Positions 1 through 5,951 of a stretch of 11,071 nt of DNA are shown piece by piece. Each line of letters opens with the position of its first letter. The stretch's first letter is position 1. The stretch comes from Clostridiales bacterium. Its GTDB lineage: Bacteria > Bacillota > Clostridia > Oscillospirales > Oscillospiraceae. The stretch covers positions 1 through 11,071 of the forward strand of contig JAJPXR010000082.1 in the NCBI GenBank assembly GCA_021205375.1, given 5' to 3'. The notes below the pieces were generated by a model. That model saw nothing but the letters and a program-made list of their open reading frames with translations. It searched no databases and was not told the origin of the DNA. The translations under genes were made by a program, and so were the position numbers.

Positions 1-52
1 GCCTCCCCTGAAAGGGGAGGAGGGCCACCGCCTTTAGGCGGTGGCGGAGGGG
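1..52. repeat. Palindromic GC-rich intergenic repeat, cut by the window edge
   Basis: Two adjacent perfect hairpins are visible. The first is CCTCCCC/GGGGAGG with a TGAAA loop (2-20). The second is GCCACCGCC/GGCGGTGGC with a TTTA loop (24-45). They are followed by GGAGGGGTTTT. From memory, G/C-rich double-hairpin units of this style are dispersed between genes in Oscillospiraceae genomes, but copy number cannot be checked here. The trailing GAGGGGTTTT would be expected to pair with sequence just left of the window, so the element is probably incomplete. It may also act as a transcription barrier downstream of the feo genes, although no clean U-run follows it on the minus strand inside the window. 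Confidence 0.6.
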
Positions 53-98
53 TTTTCAGCGCATGGCTGAGTAGAAGGGATAGTCAGTAAGAGATTTT

Positions 99-242
99 CT
101 ACCGTTTGCCCGCTTTTCGGGCGGGACAGTCCTTCCTGCCGCAGCCACAGCAGCCGTTGTGCCGGTTTTTCCACAGATGTACCACGACGAGGGCGACCAC
201 GGCCAGAATGACGAGCAGAAGAACGATACTTGTAAAATTCAT
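99..242 (-). CDS. FeoB-associated Cys-rich membrane protein
   Basis: This 47-residue protein has one N-terminal membrane segment (about residues 4-22, from FTSIVLLLVILAVV), a basic stretch (KNRH), a cysteine cluster CCGCGRKDC, and a basic tail ending KAGKR. That layout is typical of the small FeoB_associated family found next to feoB in Firmicutes, thought to assist ferrous iron uptake at the membrane, possibly by handling Fe2+ or redox at the FeoB pore. Its exact role is not settled. I chose the ATG at 242 because GGAGG lies 7 nt upstream (revcomp of 250-254) and translation from there begins directly with the membrane helix. A longer in-frame reading to 338 would only add residues overlapping feoB. 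It begins 13 nt after the feoB stop, so it is very likely cotranscribed and possibly translationally coupled. Confidence 0.85.
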   Translation of the reverse strand: MNFTSIVLLLVILAVVALVVVHLWKNRHNGCCGCGRKDCPARKAGKR

Positions 243-255
243 CTCGTTTCCTCCG

Positions 256-2598
256 TTATGCCATGCCCAGCAGCAGGCCGATGACCCGGACCACTGCCGC
301 GGCGACCCACGCGATGGCGCACTGCTCCACCACCACAAAGACGGCCCACTTGCCGCCCAGCTCCCGCCGGATGGACGCGATAGCAGCCACGCAGGGAGTA
401 TAGAGCAGGCTGAACACCATCATAGTCGCGGCGGCCAGCGGGGTCAGCAGGGAAGTGACCTCCCCGGCGAACAAAATCTCCATGGTGGAGACCACGCTCT
501 CCTTCGCCATAAAGCCGCTGATGAGAGAGGTACAAATGCGCCAGTCTCCCAGGCCAAGCGGTTTGAAGAGGGGAGCAATCACACCGGCCACAGCCGCGAG
601 GATGCTGTTCTGGGAGTCCGTCACTACGTTCAGCCGCAGGTCGAAGGTTTGCAGGAACCAGATCACGATGGTCGCCAGCAGGATGATGGTAAAGGCCCGG
701 TGCAGGAAGTCCTTGGCCTTCTCCCAGAGAAGCTGGGCCACGTTCCGGGCGGAGGGGAGCCGGTAGTTGGGCAGCTCCAGCACGAAGGGGACCGCCTCGC
801 CCCGGAACAGGGTTTTCTTAAACAAGAACGCCACCAAAATGCTTACGGCAATGCCCAAAAAGTAAAGGGCGGTGACGATAAAACCGCTGTATTTCGGGAA
901 AAACGTGTTGACAAAGAACATATAGATGGGCAGCTTGGCCGTGCAGCTCATGAAGGGGGTCAGCAGAATGGTCATCCGGCGGTCCCGCTCGCTGGGCAGT
1001 GTCCGGGTGGACATGACCGCGGGGACGGTGCAGCCGAAGCCGATGAGCATGGGGACAATGCTCCGCCCGGAGAGGCCAATTTTCCGCAGCAGGCTGTCCA
1101 TGAAGAACGCCACCCGCGCGATGTACCCGCTGTCCTCCAGCAGCGACAGGAAGAAGAACAGACACACGATGATGGGCAAAAAGCTCAGCACACTGCCCAC
1201 CCCGGCGAAAATGCCGTCGCTGATAAGGGCGCGGAGGACCGGGTGGACGTTCCCGGCCACCAGCGCGGCGTCTACAATGCCCGCCAGGGCGTCGATGCCG
1301 ATTTCCAACAGGTTTTGGAAGAACGCGCCGATCACGTTAAAGGTCAGGTAAAACACCAGCAGCATGATACCGATAAAGCAGGGGATGGCGGTGTATTTCC
1401 CGGTGAGCACCTGGTCGATCTTTTCGCTGCGTTGGCGTTCCTTGCTTTCCTTTGGCTTTTGCACCGTATGGGCGCACAGCTTCTGGATGAAGGAAAAGCG
1501 CATATCGGCAATGGCCGCCGTCCGGTCCAGCCCACGTTCCTGCTCCATCTGGACCAGGATCAGTTCCACCATTTCCTTCTCATTGTCCGACAGGTTCAGC
1601 CGCTCCAGAATCAACTGGTCGCCCTCGGCCACCTTGGTAGCTGCGAAGCGGAGGGGGATGCCCGCCTTTTGCGCGTGGTCCTCGATGAGGTGCATGATGC
1701 CGTGGAGCGCCCGGTGGACCGCCCCGCCGTGGTCGTTTTTGTCGCAGAAATCCTGCCGTTTGGGGCGCTCCTGGTACTTTGCCACGTGAATCAGGTGGGA
1801 CACCAGCTCGTCGATGCCCTCATTCTTCGCCGCGGAGATGGGTACCACGGGGATGCCCAAAATCTCCTCCATCTCGTTGATGCGGATGGAGCCGCCGTTT
1901 TCCCGCACCTCGTCCATCATGTTCAGCGCCAGCACCATGGGCGTGTCCAGCTCCATGAGCTGCATGGTCAGATAGAGGTTCCGCTCGATGTTGGTGGCGT
2001 CCACGATGTTGATGATGCCGCAGGGGTGCTCGTCCAACACGAAGTTTCGCGTCACCAGCTCTTCGCTGGAGTAGGGCGACATGGAGTAGATGCCCGGCAG
2101 GTCGGGGACCAGCGTGTCGTCGTGGCCACGAATCGCGCCGTCCTTCCGGTCCACGGTGACGCCGGGGAAGTTGCCCACGTGCTGGTTGGCCCCGGTCAGT
2201 TGGTTGAACAGGGTGGTCTTGCCGCAGTTCTGGTTGCCCGCCAGAGCAAAGGTCAGCACCGTGCCGTCCGGCAGGGGATGCTCGTCCGCTTTGTTGTGAT
2301 AGTGTCCGCCCTCGCCCAGACCGGGGTGGGCCAGCTCCTTTTTCTGGCTCAGGGAGGGTTCCTTCGCCGCCTTTTTCACCGGCGCGATTTCGATTTTTTC
2401 CGCGTCGGCCACGCGAAGGGTCAGCTCGTAGCTGTGGACCCGCAGCTCCATGGGGTCGCCCATGGGCGCGAATTTCACCATGGTGACCTCTGCGCCGGGG
2501 ATCAGGCCCATATCCAAAATGTGCTGCCGCAGCGCTCCCTCGCCACCGACGGTTTGAATGATCGCGCTTTTTCCGATCTCTAATTCTTTTAAGGTCAT
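256..2598 (-). CDS. feoB: FeoA-FeoB fusion, ferrous iron transport GTPase/permease
   Basis: This 780-residue protein imports Fe2+ across the inner membrane. Residues 1-72 form a FeoA (SH3-like) domain. A hydrophilic, His-containing linker (HPGLGEGGHYHNK) follows, then the FeoB G domain: G1 GNQNCGKT (121-128), the GVTVD switch region, G3 DLPG (166-169), G4 NMMD (226-229) and G5 SAAKNEG (255-261). A helical GDI-like region precedes a C-terminal membrane domain. That domain carries both Gate motifs, the first with Cys523 in GFGCTVPA and the second as GFMAKESVVS (695-704). The length suits a FeoA-FeoB fusion and no domain is damaged. I prefer the ATG at 2598: translation then starts MTLKELEIG like FeoA proteins, and GGAAGGAA lies 11 nt upstream inside the last codons of the ATPase gene. 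An in-frame ATG at 2619 (787 residues, overlapping the ATPase gene by 16 nt) lacks a clear ribosome binding site. The gene follows the ATPase stop by 5 nt, so it falls under the same Mn-responsive leader unless an internal promoter exists. Confidence 0.96.
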   Translation of the reverse strand: MTLKELEIGKSAIIQTVGGEGALRQHILDMGLIPGAEVTMVKFAPMGDPMELRVHSYELTLRVADAEKIEIAPVKKAAKEPSLSQKKELAHPGLGEGGHYHNKADEHPLPDGTVLTFALAGNQNCGKTTLFNQLTGANQHVGNFPGVTVDRKDGAIRGHDDTLVPDLPGIYSMSPYSSEELVTRNFVLDEHPCGIINIVDATNIERNLYLTMQLMELDTPMVLALNMMDEVRENGGSIRINEMEEILGIPVVPISAAKNEGIDELVSHLIHVAKYQERPKRQDFCDKNDHGGAVHRALHGIMHLIEDHAQKAGIPLRFAATKVAEGDQLILERLNLSDNEKEMVELILVQMEQERGLDRTAAIADMRFSFIQKLCAHTVQKPKESKERQRSEKIDQVLTGKYTAIPCFIGIMLLVFYLTFNVIGAFFQNLLEIGIDALAGIVDAALVAGNVHPVLRALISDGIFAGVGSVLSFLPIIVCLFFFLSLLEDSGYIARVAFFMDSLLRKIGLSGRSIVPMLIGFGCTVPAVMSTRTLPSERDRRMTILLTPFMSCTAKLPIYMFFVNTFFPKYSGFIVTALYFLGIAVSILVAFLFKKTLFRGEAVPFVLELPNYRLPSARNVAQLLWEKAKDFLHRAFTIILLATIVIWFLQTFDLRLNVVTDSQNSILAAVAGVIAPLFKPLGLGDWRICTSLISGFMAKESVVSTMEILFAGEVTSLLTPLAAATMMVFSLLYTPCVAAIASIRRELGGKWAVFVVVEQCAIAWVAAAVVRVIGLLLGMA

Positions 2599-2603
2599 GG
2601 TTT

Positions 2604-5243
2604 TTACCGTTCCTTCCATGTTTGTCTCTGAATCAGCTTGACAAGCTCCACGATGGGGATGACCAGCGCGCCCAACAGGGCGGCCACCAGGTATTCCGAC
2701 AACTCCACGCTGGTGAACTCGAAGGCCGCCGCCAGCACCGGCACTTCACAGACAAGGGTGGTTGCCACCAGCGAGGCCGCAGCAGCAATGAGGAGCATTT
2801 TGTTCTGGGAACCCAGACGGAAGATGCTCTGTCGCTGAGAACGCATATTCAGGCTGTGGAAAATTTCTGCCATGGACATGGTCAGAAAGGCCATGGTGGT
2901 GCCGTCCGCGCTGTTGGTGATGGCCCAGACGCCGCTCTCCATAAAATGGCCGATGAAGTAAGAGGCCAGCGTCAGCGCCGTCACAACGGCCCCCTGATAG
3001 AGCACATCCACACCCATACCGTCCGCGAAAATGCCCGCCTTAGGGTCGCGGGGCTTCCGCCGCATGATGTCCCGCTCCGCCTTTTCTGTGCCCAGAGCCA
3101 GGGCGGGGAAGCAGTCTGTCACCAGGTTGATCCACAGCAGATGCACCGGCTTCAAAATGGTGAAGCCCATCAGCGTGGCCAGGAAAATGCTCAGCACCTC
3201 GCTCAGGTTGGAGCCAAGCAGGAATTGAATGGCCTTGCGGATGTTGTCGTAGATGCGTCGGCCTTCCTCGACTGCAACCACGATGGTGGCAAAGTTGTCG
3301 TCGGTCAGGATCATATCGGCCACGTTTTTCGTCACGTCGGTGCCGGTGATGCCCATGCCCACGCCGATGTCCGCCGCCTTGATGGAGGGGGCGTCGTTGA
3401 CGCCGTCGCCGGTCATGGCTGTCACATACCCGGCGCCCCGCCAGGCGTTGACGATGCGGGTCTTTTGTTCCGGCTGGACCCGGGCATACACGCTGATGCT
3501 CTGGAACGCTTTGGCAAAGGTCTCGTCATCCATGGCCGCTAGCTGCGCGCCGGTGACGGCGCGGGTCTCTTCGGTCAGAATGCCCAGCTCCTTTGCGATG
3601 GCCGATGCGGTGTCGATGTGGTCGCCGGTGATCATGATGGGGCGGATGCCGGCCTCACGACATTCCACAATGGCGTCCTTCACTTCCGGACGCACCGGGT
3701 CGATCATCCCGCAGAAACCCACGAAGCAAAGCTGCTGCTCCAGCGTCTCCGGTTCGCAGTCCGCAGGAGGTTCCGCCCAAATACGCTGGGCGCAGGCCAG
3801 CACCCGCAGCGCCTTGTCCGCCATGGTTTTGTTGGCGGCGAGGATTTCCTCCCGGTCTGCCTCGGTCATGGGGACGCTCTGTCCGTCTTTCAGGCAGTGG
3901 GTACACCGACCAATGACCACATCCACCGCGCCCTTGGTGAATTGTACCACACCATCCTCCGTCCGGTGGACGGTGGACATCATTTTACGGCTGGAATCGA
4001 AGGGCGCCTCCCCCCAGCGCATATATTGCACCTTTAAATCGGTTTTTGCAAGTCCGATTTTGCTGGCCCAGGCCACCAGCGCGGCTTCTGTGGGTTCACC
4101 GGTGACCTGACCGTCCTCGTCCAGTTCGGCGTCAGAGCAGTGGGCCATAGCGGTGGCCGTTTGCTGTTCGTCCGGGCCGTATGTGTCCACCACGGTCATT
4201 TTGTTCTGGGTCAGGGTGCCGGTTTTGTCCGAGCAAATCACCTGAGCGCAGCCCAGCGTCTCCACGGCGGTCAGGCGGCGGATAATAGCGTTGCGCTTGG
4301 ACATGTTGGTCACGCCAATGGAGAGGACAACGGTCACCACCGCGGCCAGCCCCTCCGGAATGGCGGCCACCGCCAGGGAGACGGCCACCATGAAGGAATC
4401 CAGCGCCACATCCACGGTCATGCTGCCCGCCCGGAGAAGCTGGACGGCAAACACGGCGACGCAGATGCCCAGAACCAGCCAGGTCAGCACCTTAGAAAGT
4501 TGATTCAGCTTGATTTGCAGCGGGGTCAGGTCGTCCTCTGCCTGGGCCAGAGCGCTGGCGATTTTGCCCATCTCCGTGTCCATGCCGGTGGCGGTGACGA
4601 CGGCGGTGCCTCTGCCGTAGACCACGGTGCCGCCCATATAGAGCATATTTTTTCGATCGCCCAGGGGAACGTCATTTTCGTTCTCTTTCAGTTGGATGAG
4701 GTCGATAAACTTTGTGACCGGCACCGACTCACCGGTCAGGGCGGATTCTTCCACCTTCAAACTGGCGCTCTCCAAAATACGGGCGTCGGCGGGTACAGCA
4801 TCCCCGGCTTCCAGCAGAATGATGTCGCCCACCACCAGGTCTTCGCTGCGGATGGTCTGCACCTTGCCGTCCCGCAGCACCTTGGATGTGGCGGCGGCCA
4901 TCTCCTGCAAGGCTTCAATGGCCTTTTCCGCCTTGCTCTCCTGGTAAACGCCCAACACGGCGTTGGCGATGACCACGGCGATGATGATAATGACATCGGC
5001 AAAGCTGTCGTTTTCCACCACCGCCAGCACACCGCTGACGATGGCCGCCACGATCAAAATGATGATCATTGGGTCGGCTAGCTGTTCCAGGAATCGGCGC
5101 ACTAGGGATTTCCCTTTGGCCGCTTCCAACTGGTTTTTGCCGTCCCGTTCCAGTCGGCTCTGTGCTTCCTGTCCGGAAAGGCCCGATTCGCTGGAATGAA
5201 GCCCCTCAAGGACGCTTTCCCTGTTTTCACAATAGTAACGCAT
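2604..5243 (-). CDS. P2-type (SERCA/YoaB-like) Ca2+/Mn2+-transporting ATPase
   Basis: This 879-residue P-type ATPase is predicted to pump Ca2+ and/or Mn2+ out of the cytoplasm. Visible in order: cation-ATPase N domain, TM1-2 (about 57-100), actuator TGES (170-173), TM4 with PEGL (Glu297), phosphorylation site DKTGTLT (Asp339), nucleotide domain KGA (437-439), hinge TGD (539-541), TGDGVNDAP (611-619), and the TM5-10 domain. Aligned to SERCA, the ion-binding residues all appear kept: Glu297 (E309), Asn679 and Glu682 (N768, E771) in TM5, Asn706, Thr709 and Asp710 (N796, T799, D800) in TM6, and Glu793 (E908) in TM8. That suggests two cation sites. The start at 5243 has AAGGAGG 10 nt upstream. An in-frame TTG at 5441 would put coding sequence across the riboswitch terminator and is rejected. 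The Mn riboswitch upstream favours Mn2+ as a physiological substrate, as for YoaB of Lactococcus lactis; Ca2+ transport cannot be excluded. It is first in an operon with feoAB. Confidence 0.93.
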   Translation of the reverse strand: MRYYCENRESVLEGLHSSESGLSGQEAQSRLERDGKNQLEAAKGKSLVRRFLEQLADPMIIILIVAAIVSGVLAVVENDSFADVIIIIAVVIANAVLGVYQESKAEKAIEALQEMAAATSKVLRDGKVQTIRSEDLVVGDIILLEAGDAVPADARILESASLKVEESALTGESVPVTKFIDLIQLKENENDVPLGDRKNMLYMGGTVVYGRGTAVVTATGMDTEMGKIASALAQAEDDLTPLQIKLNQLSKVLTWLVLGICVAVFAVQLLRAGSMTVDVALDSFMVAVSLAVAAIPEGLAAVVTVVLSIGVTNMSKRNAIIRRLTAVETLGCAQVICSDKTGTLTQNKMTVVDTYGPDEQQTATAMAHCSDAELDEDGQVTGEPTEAALVAWASKIGLAKTDLKVQYMRWGEAPFDSSRKMMSTVHRTEDGVVQFTKGAVDVVIGRCTHCLKDGQSVPMTEADREEILAANKTMADKALRVLACAQRIWAEPPADCEPETLEQQLCFVGFCGMIDPVRPEVKDAIVECREAGIRPIMITGDHIDTASAIAKELGILTEETRAVTGAQLAAMDDETFAKAFQSISVYARVQPEQKTRIVNAWRGAGYVTAMTGDGVNDAPSIKAADIGVGMGITGTDVTKNVADMILTDDNFATIVVAVEEGRRIYDNIRKAIQFLLGSNLSEVLSIFLATLMGFTILKPVHLLWINLVTDCFPALALGTEKAERDIMRRKPRDPKAGIFADGMGVDVLYQGAVVTALTLASYFIGHFMESGVWAITNSADGTTMAFLTMSMAEIFHSLNMRSQRQSIFRLGSQNKMLLIAAAASLVATTLVCEVPVLAAAFEFTSVELSEYLVAALLGALVIPIVELVKLIQRQTWKER

Positions 5244-5253
5244 ACGCTCTTGT

Positions 5254-5260
5254 CCTCCTT
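5254..5260 (-). promoter_or_regulatory. Ribosome binding site fixing the ATPase start
   Basis: Reverse complement AAGGAGG, 10 nt before the ATG at 5243. No comparable site precedes the upstream in-frame TTG at 5441. It therefore sets the ATPase start and separates the coding region from the long leader. Confidence 0.85.
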
Positions 5261-5414
5261 GATTGAGATGTACGGTGAGCAGAAGGTGCGTGGCTGCGGA
5301 GGGGATTTCCCGGCACGCAGCAGGGGAGGGGGATGTCAAAGCGGAAGAAAGGGAGAAAGAGACTTCCTTTTCCGCCAGGGAGTTGGTTTGCAGTAGGCGG
5401 ATGGGAAAAATAGT
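5261..5414 (-). other. Untranslated leader between riboswitch terminator and ATPase RBS
   Basis: About 150 nt of leader RNA lie downstream of the terminator. I see no convincing gene here. The only notable structure is an imperfect inverted repeat at 5341-5375: GCGGAA-AAGG against CCTTTTCCGC, with a 2-nt bulge and a 13-nt loop. A pyrimidine-rich run lies in its minus-strand loop. Neither part is close enough to the ribosome binding site to mask it in an obvious way. Confidence 0.45.
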
Positions 5415-5462
5415 AAAAAGAAAAGACCCAAATACAGCCAAGGTAAAACTGTATATGAGTCT
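5415..5462 (-). terminator. Riboswitch-controlled intrinsic terminator (expression platform)
   Basis: On the minus strand, AGACTCATATACAG (5462-5449) pairs with CTGTATTTGGGTCT (5437-5424). The stem is 14 positions with one U-U mismatch and one G-U pair, around an 11-nt loop. It is followed at once by TTTCTTTTT and, 4 nt on, TTTTT. The left arm includes the final bases of the aptamer (GAGAC plus the P1 strand), so the two folds exclude each other. This predicts that ligand binding keeps the terminator open, an ON switch, as known for transcriptional yybP-ykoY riboswitches. Confidence 0.85.
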
Positions 5463-5545
5463 CGCAATTTAAAGCAAGCCAGGCCAGAAACTGGTCGGTA
5501 TGTTGACTTGCTACGCAAAAAGCTGCGCTTGCTACTCCCCCACGG
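5455..5545 (-). promoter_or_regulatory. yybP-ykoY manganese riboswitch aptamer
   Basis: The minus-strand leader shows the hallmark segments of the yybP-ykoY family in order and spacing. GGGGGAGTAGC (5541-5531) is the conserved 5' loop. AGCAAGC (5533-5527) pairs with GCTTGCT (5479-5473) as the long-range helix. The second conserved loop GTCAACATACCGACC follows, then a small CCAG-TTT-CTGG hairpin (5494-5484). GCGAGAC (5465-5459) closes the 3' side. GTGGG (5543-5539) can pair with CTCAT (5459-5455) as P1. Members of this family sense Mn2+ and often precede P-type cation ATPases or other Mn exporters, which fits the gene downstream. The identification is by recognised motif only; no covariance model was run. 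Confidence 0.88.
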
Positions 5546-5579
5546 GAAAGCTATATTCAAATGTCTTTTACATGCTGTT

Positions 5580-5608
5580 ATTATACGGGTAAATTCCCAA
5601 AATAGCAA
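5580..5608 (-). promoter_or_regulatory. Promoter P1 of the ATPase-feoAB operon
   Basis: Minus-strand TTGCTA (5608-5603), a 17-nt spacer, then a perfect TATAAT (5585-5580). Initiation is expected near 5573, about 30 nt before the first conserved riboswitch segment. That is the right position to transcribe the whole aptamer, and gives an untranslated leader of about 330 nt. Confidence 0.75.
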
Positions 5609-5642
5609 CAGGCAAATTGCAGGTGCAGACGGGATACGGCGG

Positions 5643-5671
5643 TTGACGCGGTTTCCGGCGCAACGTATTAA
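5643..5671 (+). promoter_or_regulatory. Possible plus-strand promoter upstream of crt
   Basis: TTGACG (5643-5648), 17-nt spacer, TATTAA (5666-5671). It would start RNA near 5678, about 270 nt before crt. It is either a distal promoter of the butyrate operon or the promoter of a short transcript ending at the 5791-5823 hairpin. The match is good but not backed by anything else. Confidence 0.4.
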
Positions 5672-5680
5672 GACAAGAAA

Positions 5681-5722
5681 GGTTGCAAATTACCTTTATT
5701 ATACTACATTGCATTTGTAACC
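5681..5722. repeat. Inverted repeat overlapping the distal ATPase-operon promoter
   Basis: GGTTGCAAAT (5681-5690) and ATTTGTAACC (5713-5722) form arms matching at 9 of 10 positions, with 22 nt between them. One arm lies just downstream of the -10 box and the other in the spacer next to the -35 box of the minus-strand promoter at 5698-5727. This placement suggests an operator for an unidentified repressor. It could also be chance in an AT-rich stretch. Confidence 0.4.
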
Positions 5723-5727
5723 GTCAA
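5698..5727 (-). promoter_or_regulatory. Possible distal promoter P2 of the ATPase-feoAB operon
   Basis: Minus-strand TTGACG (5727-5722), 18-nt spacer, perfect TATAAT (5703-5698). It reads toward the riboswitch and ATPase, with initiation expected near 5691. The boxes match the consensus at least as well as the proximal promoter does, so both may be used. The inverted repeat 5681-5722 overlaps it. Confidence 0.55.
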
Positions 5728-5790
5728 CAATTTTTTGTGAACACGGTGACAGGTTTTCTGGCAAACTGGCCAATTCTCGGTTTTGTACAT

Positions 5791-5823
5791 CTTGACGAAA
5801 GTATTCCCGGAAACTTTGTCAAG
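5791..5823. repeat. 33-bp near-palindrome upstream of the crt promoter
   Basis: The arms CTTGAC(G)AAAGT(A)TTC and GAAACTTTGTCAAG pair at 14 positions with two single-base bulges and a 3-nt centre. The element ends 28 bp before the crt -35 box. As DNA it could bind a dimeric regulator. As RNA made from the 5643-5671 promoter it would be a stable hairpin followed by a T-rich but interrupted stretch (to TTCTTTTT at 5840). Confidence 0.6.
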
Positions 5824-5851
5824 AATTTATCATTCTTTTTGACGTTCCCCC

Positions 5852-5880
5852 TTGCAACCGGAAAGGGAAAGGAGTATACT
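5852..5880 (+). promoter_or_regulatory. Promoter of the crt-hbd-bcd-etfBA operon
   Basis: TTGCAA (5852-5857), exactly 17 nt, then TATACT (5875-5880). Initiation is expected near 5887, leaving a 65-nt leader before crt. A TTGACG at 5839-5844 is too far from the -10 box (30 nt) to be its -35 partner. Confidence 0.72.
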
Positions 5881-5895
5881 TTGTATCAAGATAGT

Positions 5896-5913
5896 TAGTT
5901 AAAAAAATAACAA
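5896..5913. promoter_or_regulatory. Rex-like redox operator
   Basis: TAGTTAA-AAAA-ATAACAA matches the Rex consensus TTGTTAA-N4-TTAACAA at 12 of 14 fixed positions. It lies about +9 to +26 from the predicted start of the butyrate operon transcript, a classic repressor position. In clostridia, Rex represses crt-bcd-hbd genes until NADH is high, so both site and target fit. Rex itself is not encoded in this window. Confidence 0.55.
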
Positions 5914-5951
5914 ACTTCACTCCCGCAATCCAACACCAAGGAGGAACCTCT

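Noticed and set aside
106..2583. Plus-strand open frame of 825 codons antisense to feoB
   Set aside because: It lies exactly opposite feoB, has low-complexity His/Gln/Gly/Asp-rich composition and no domain. It is a by-product of GC-rich codon use in the real gene.
2599..2619. Alternative feoB start at 2619
   Set aside because: There is no clear ribosome binding site before it, it overlaps the ATPase end, and the FeoA domain begins naturally at MTLKELEIG. It remains possible.
5244..5441. N-terminal extension of the ATPase to a TTG at 5441
   Set aside because: It would encode through the riboswitch terminator U-run, lacks a ribosome binding site and adds no family sequence. The ATG at 5243 has AAGGAGG.
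5508..5720. Small open frames on both strands in the divergent intergenic region
   Set aside because: They overlap promoters and the riboswitch, lack ribosome binding sites and have no recognisable sequence.
5735..5752. Second Rex-like site TTGTGAA-CACG-GTGACAG
   Set aside because: The right half matches poorly (4 of 7) and the site is far from the mapped promoter boxes.
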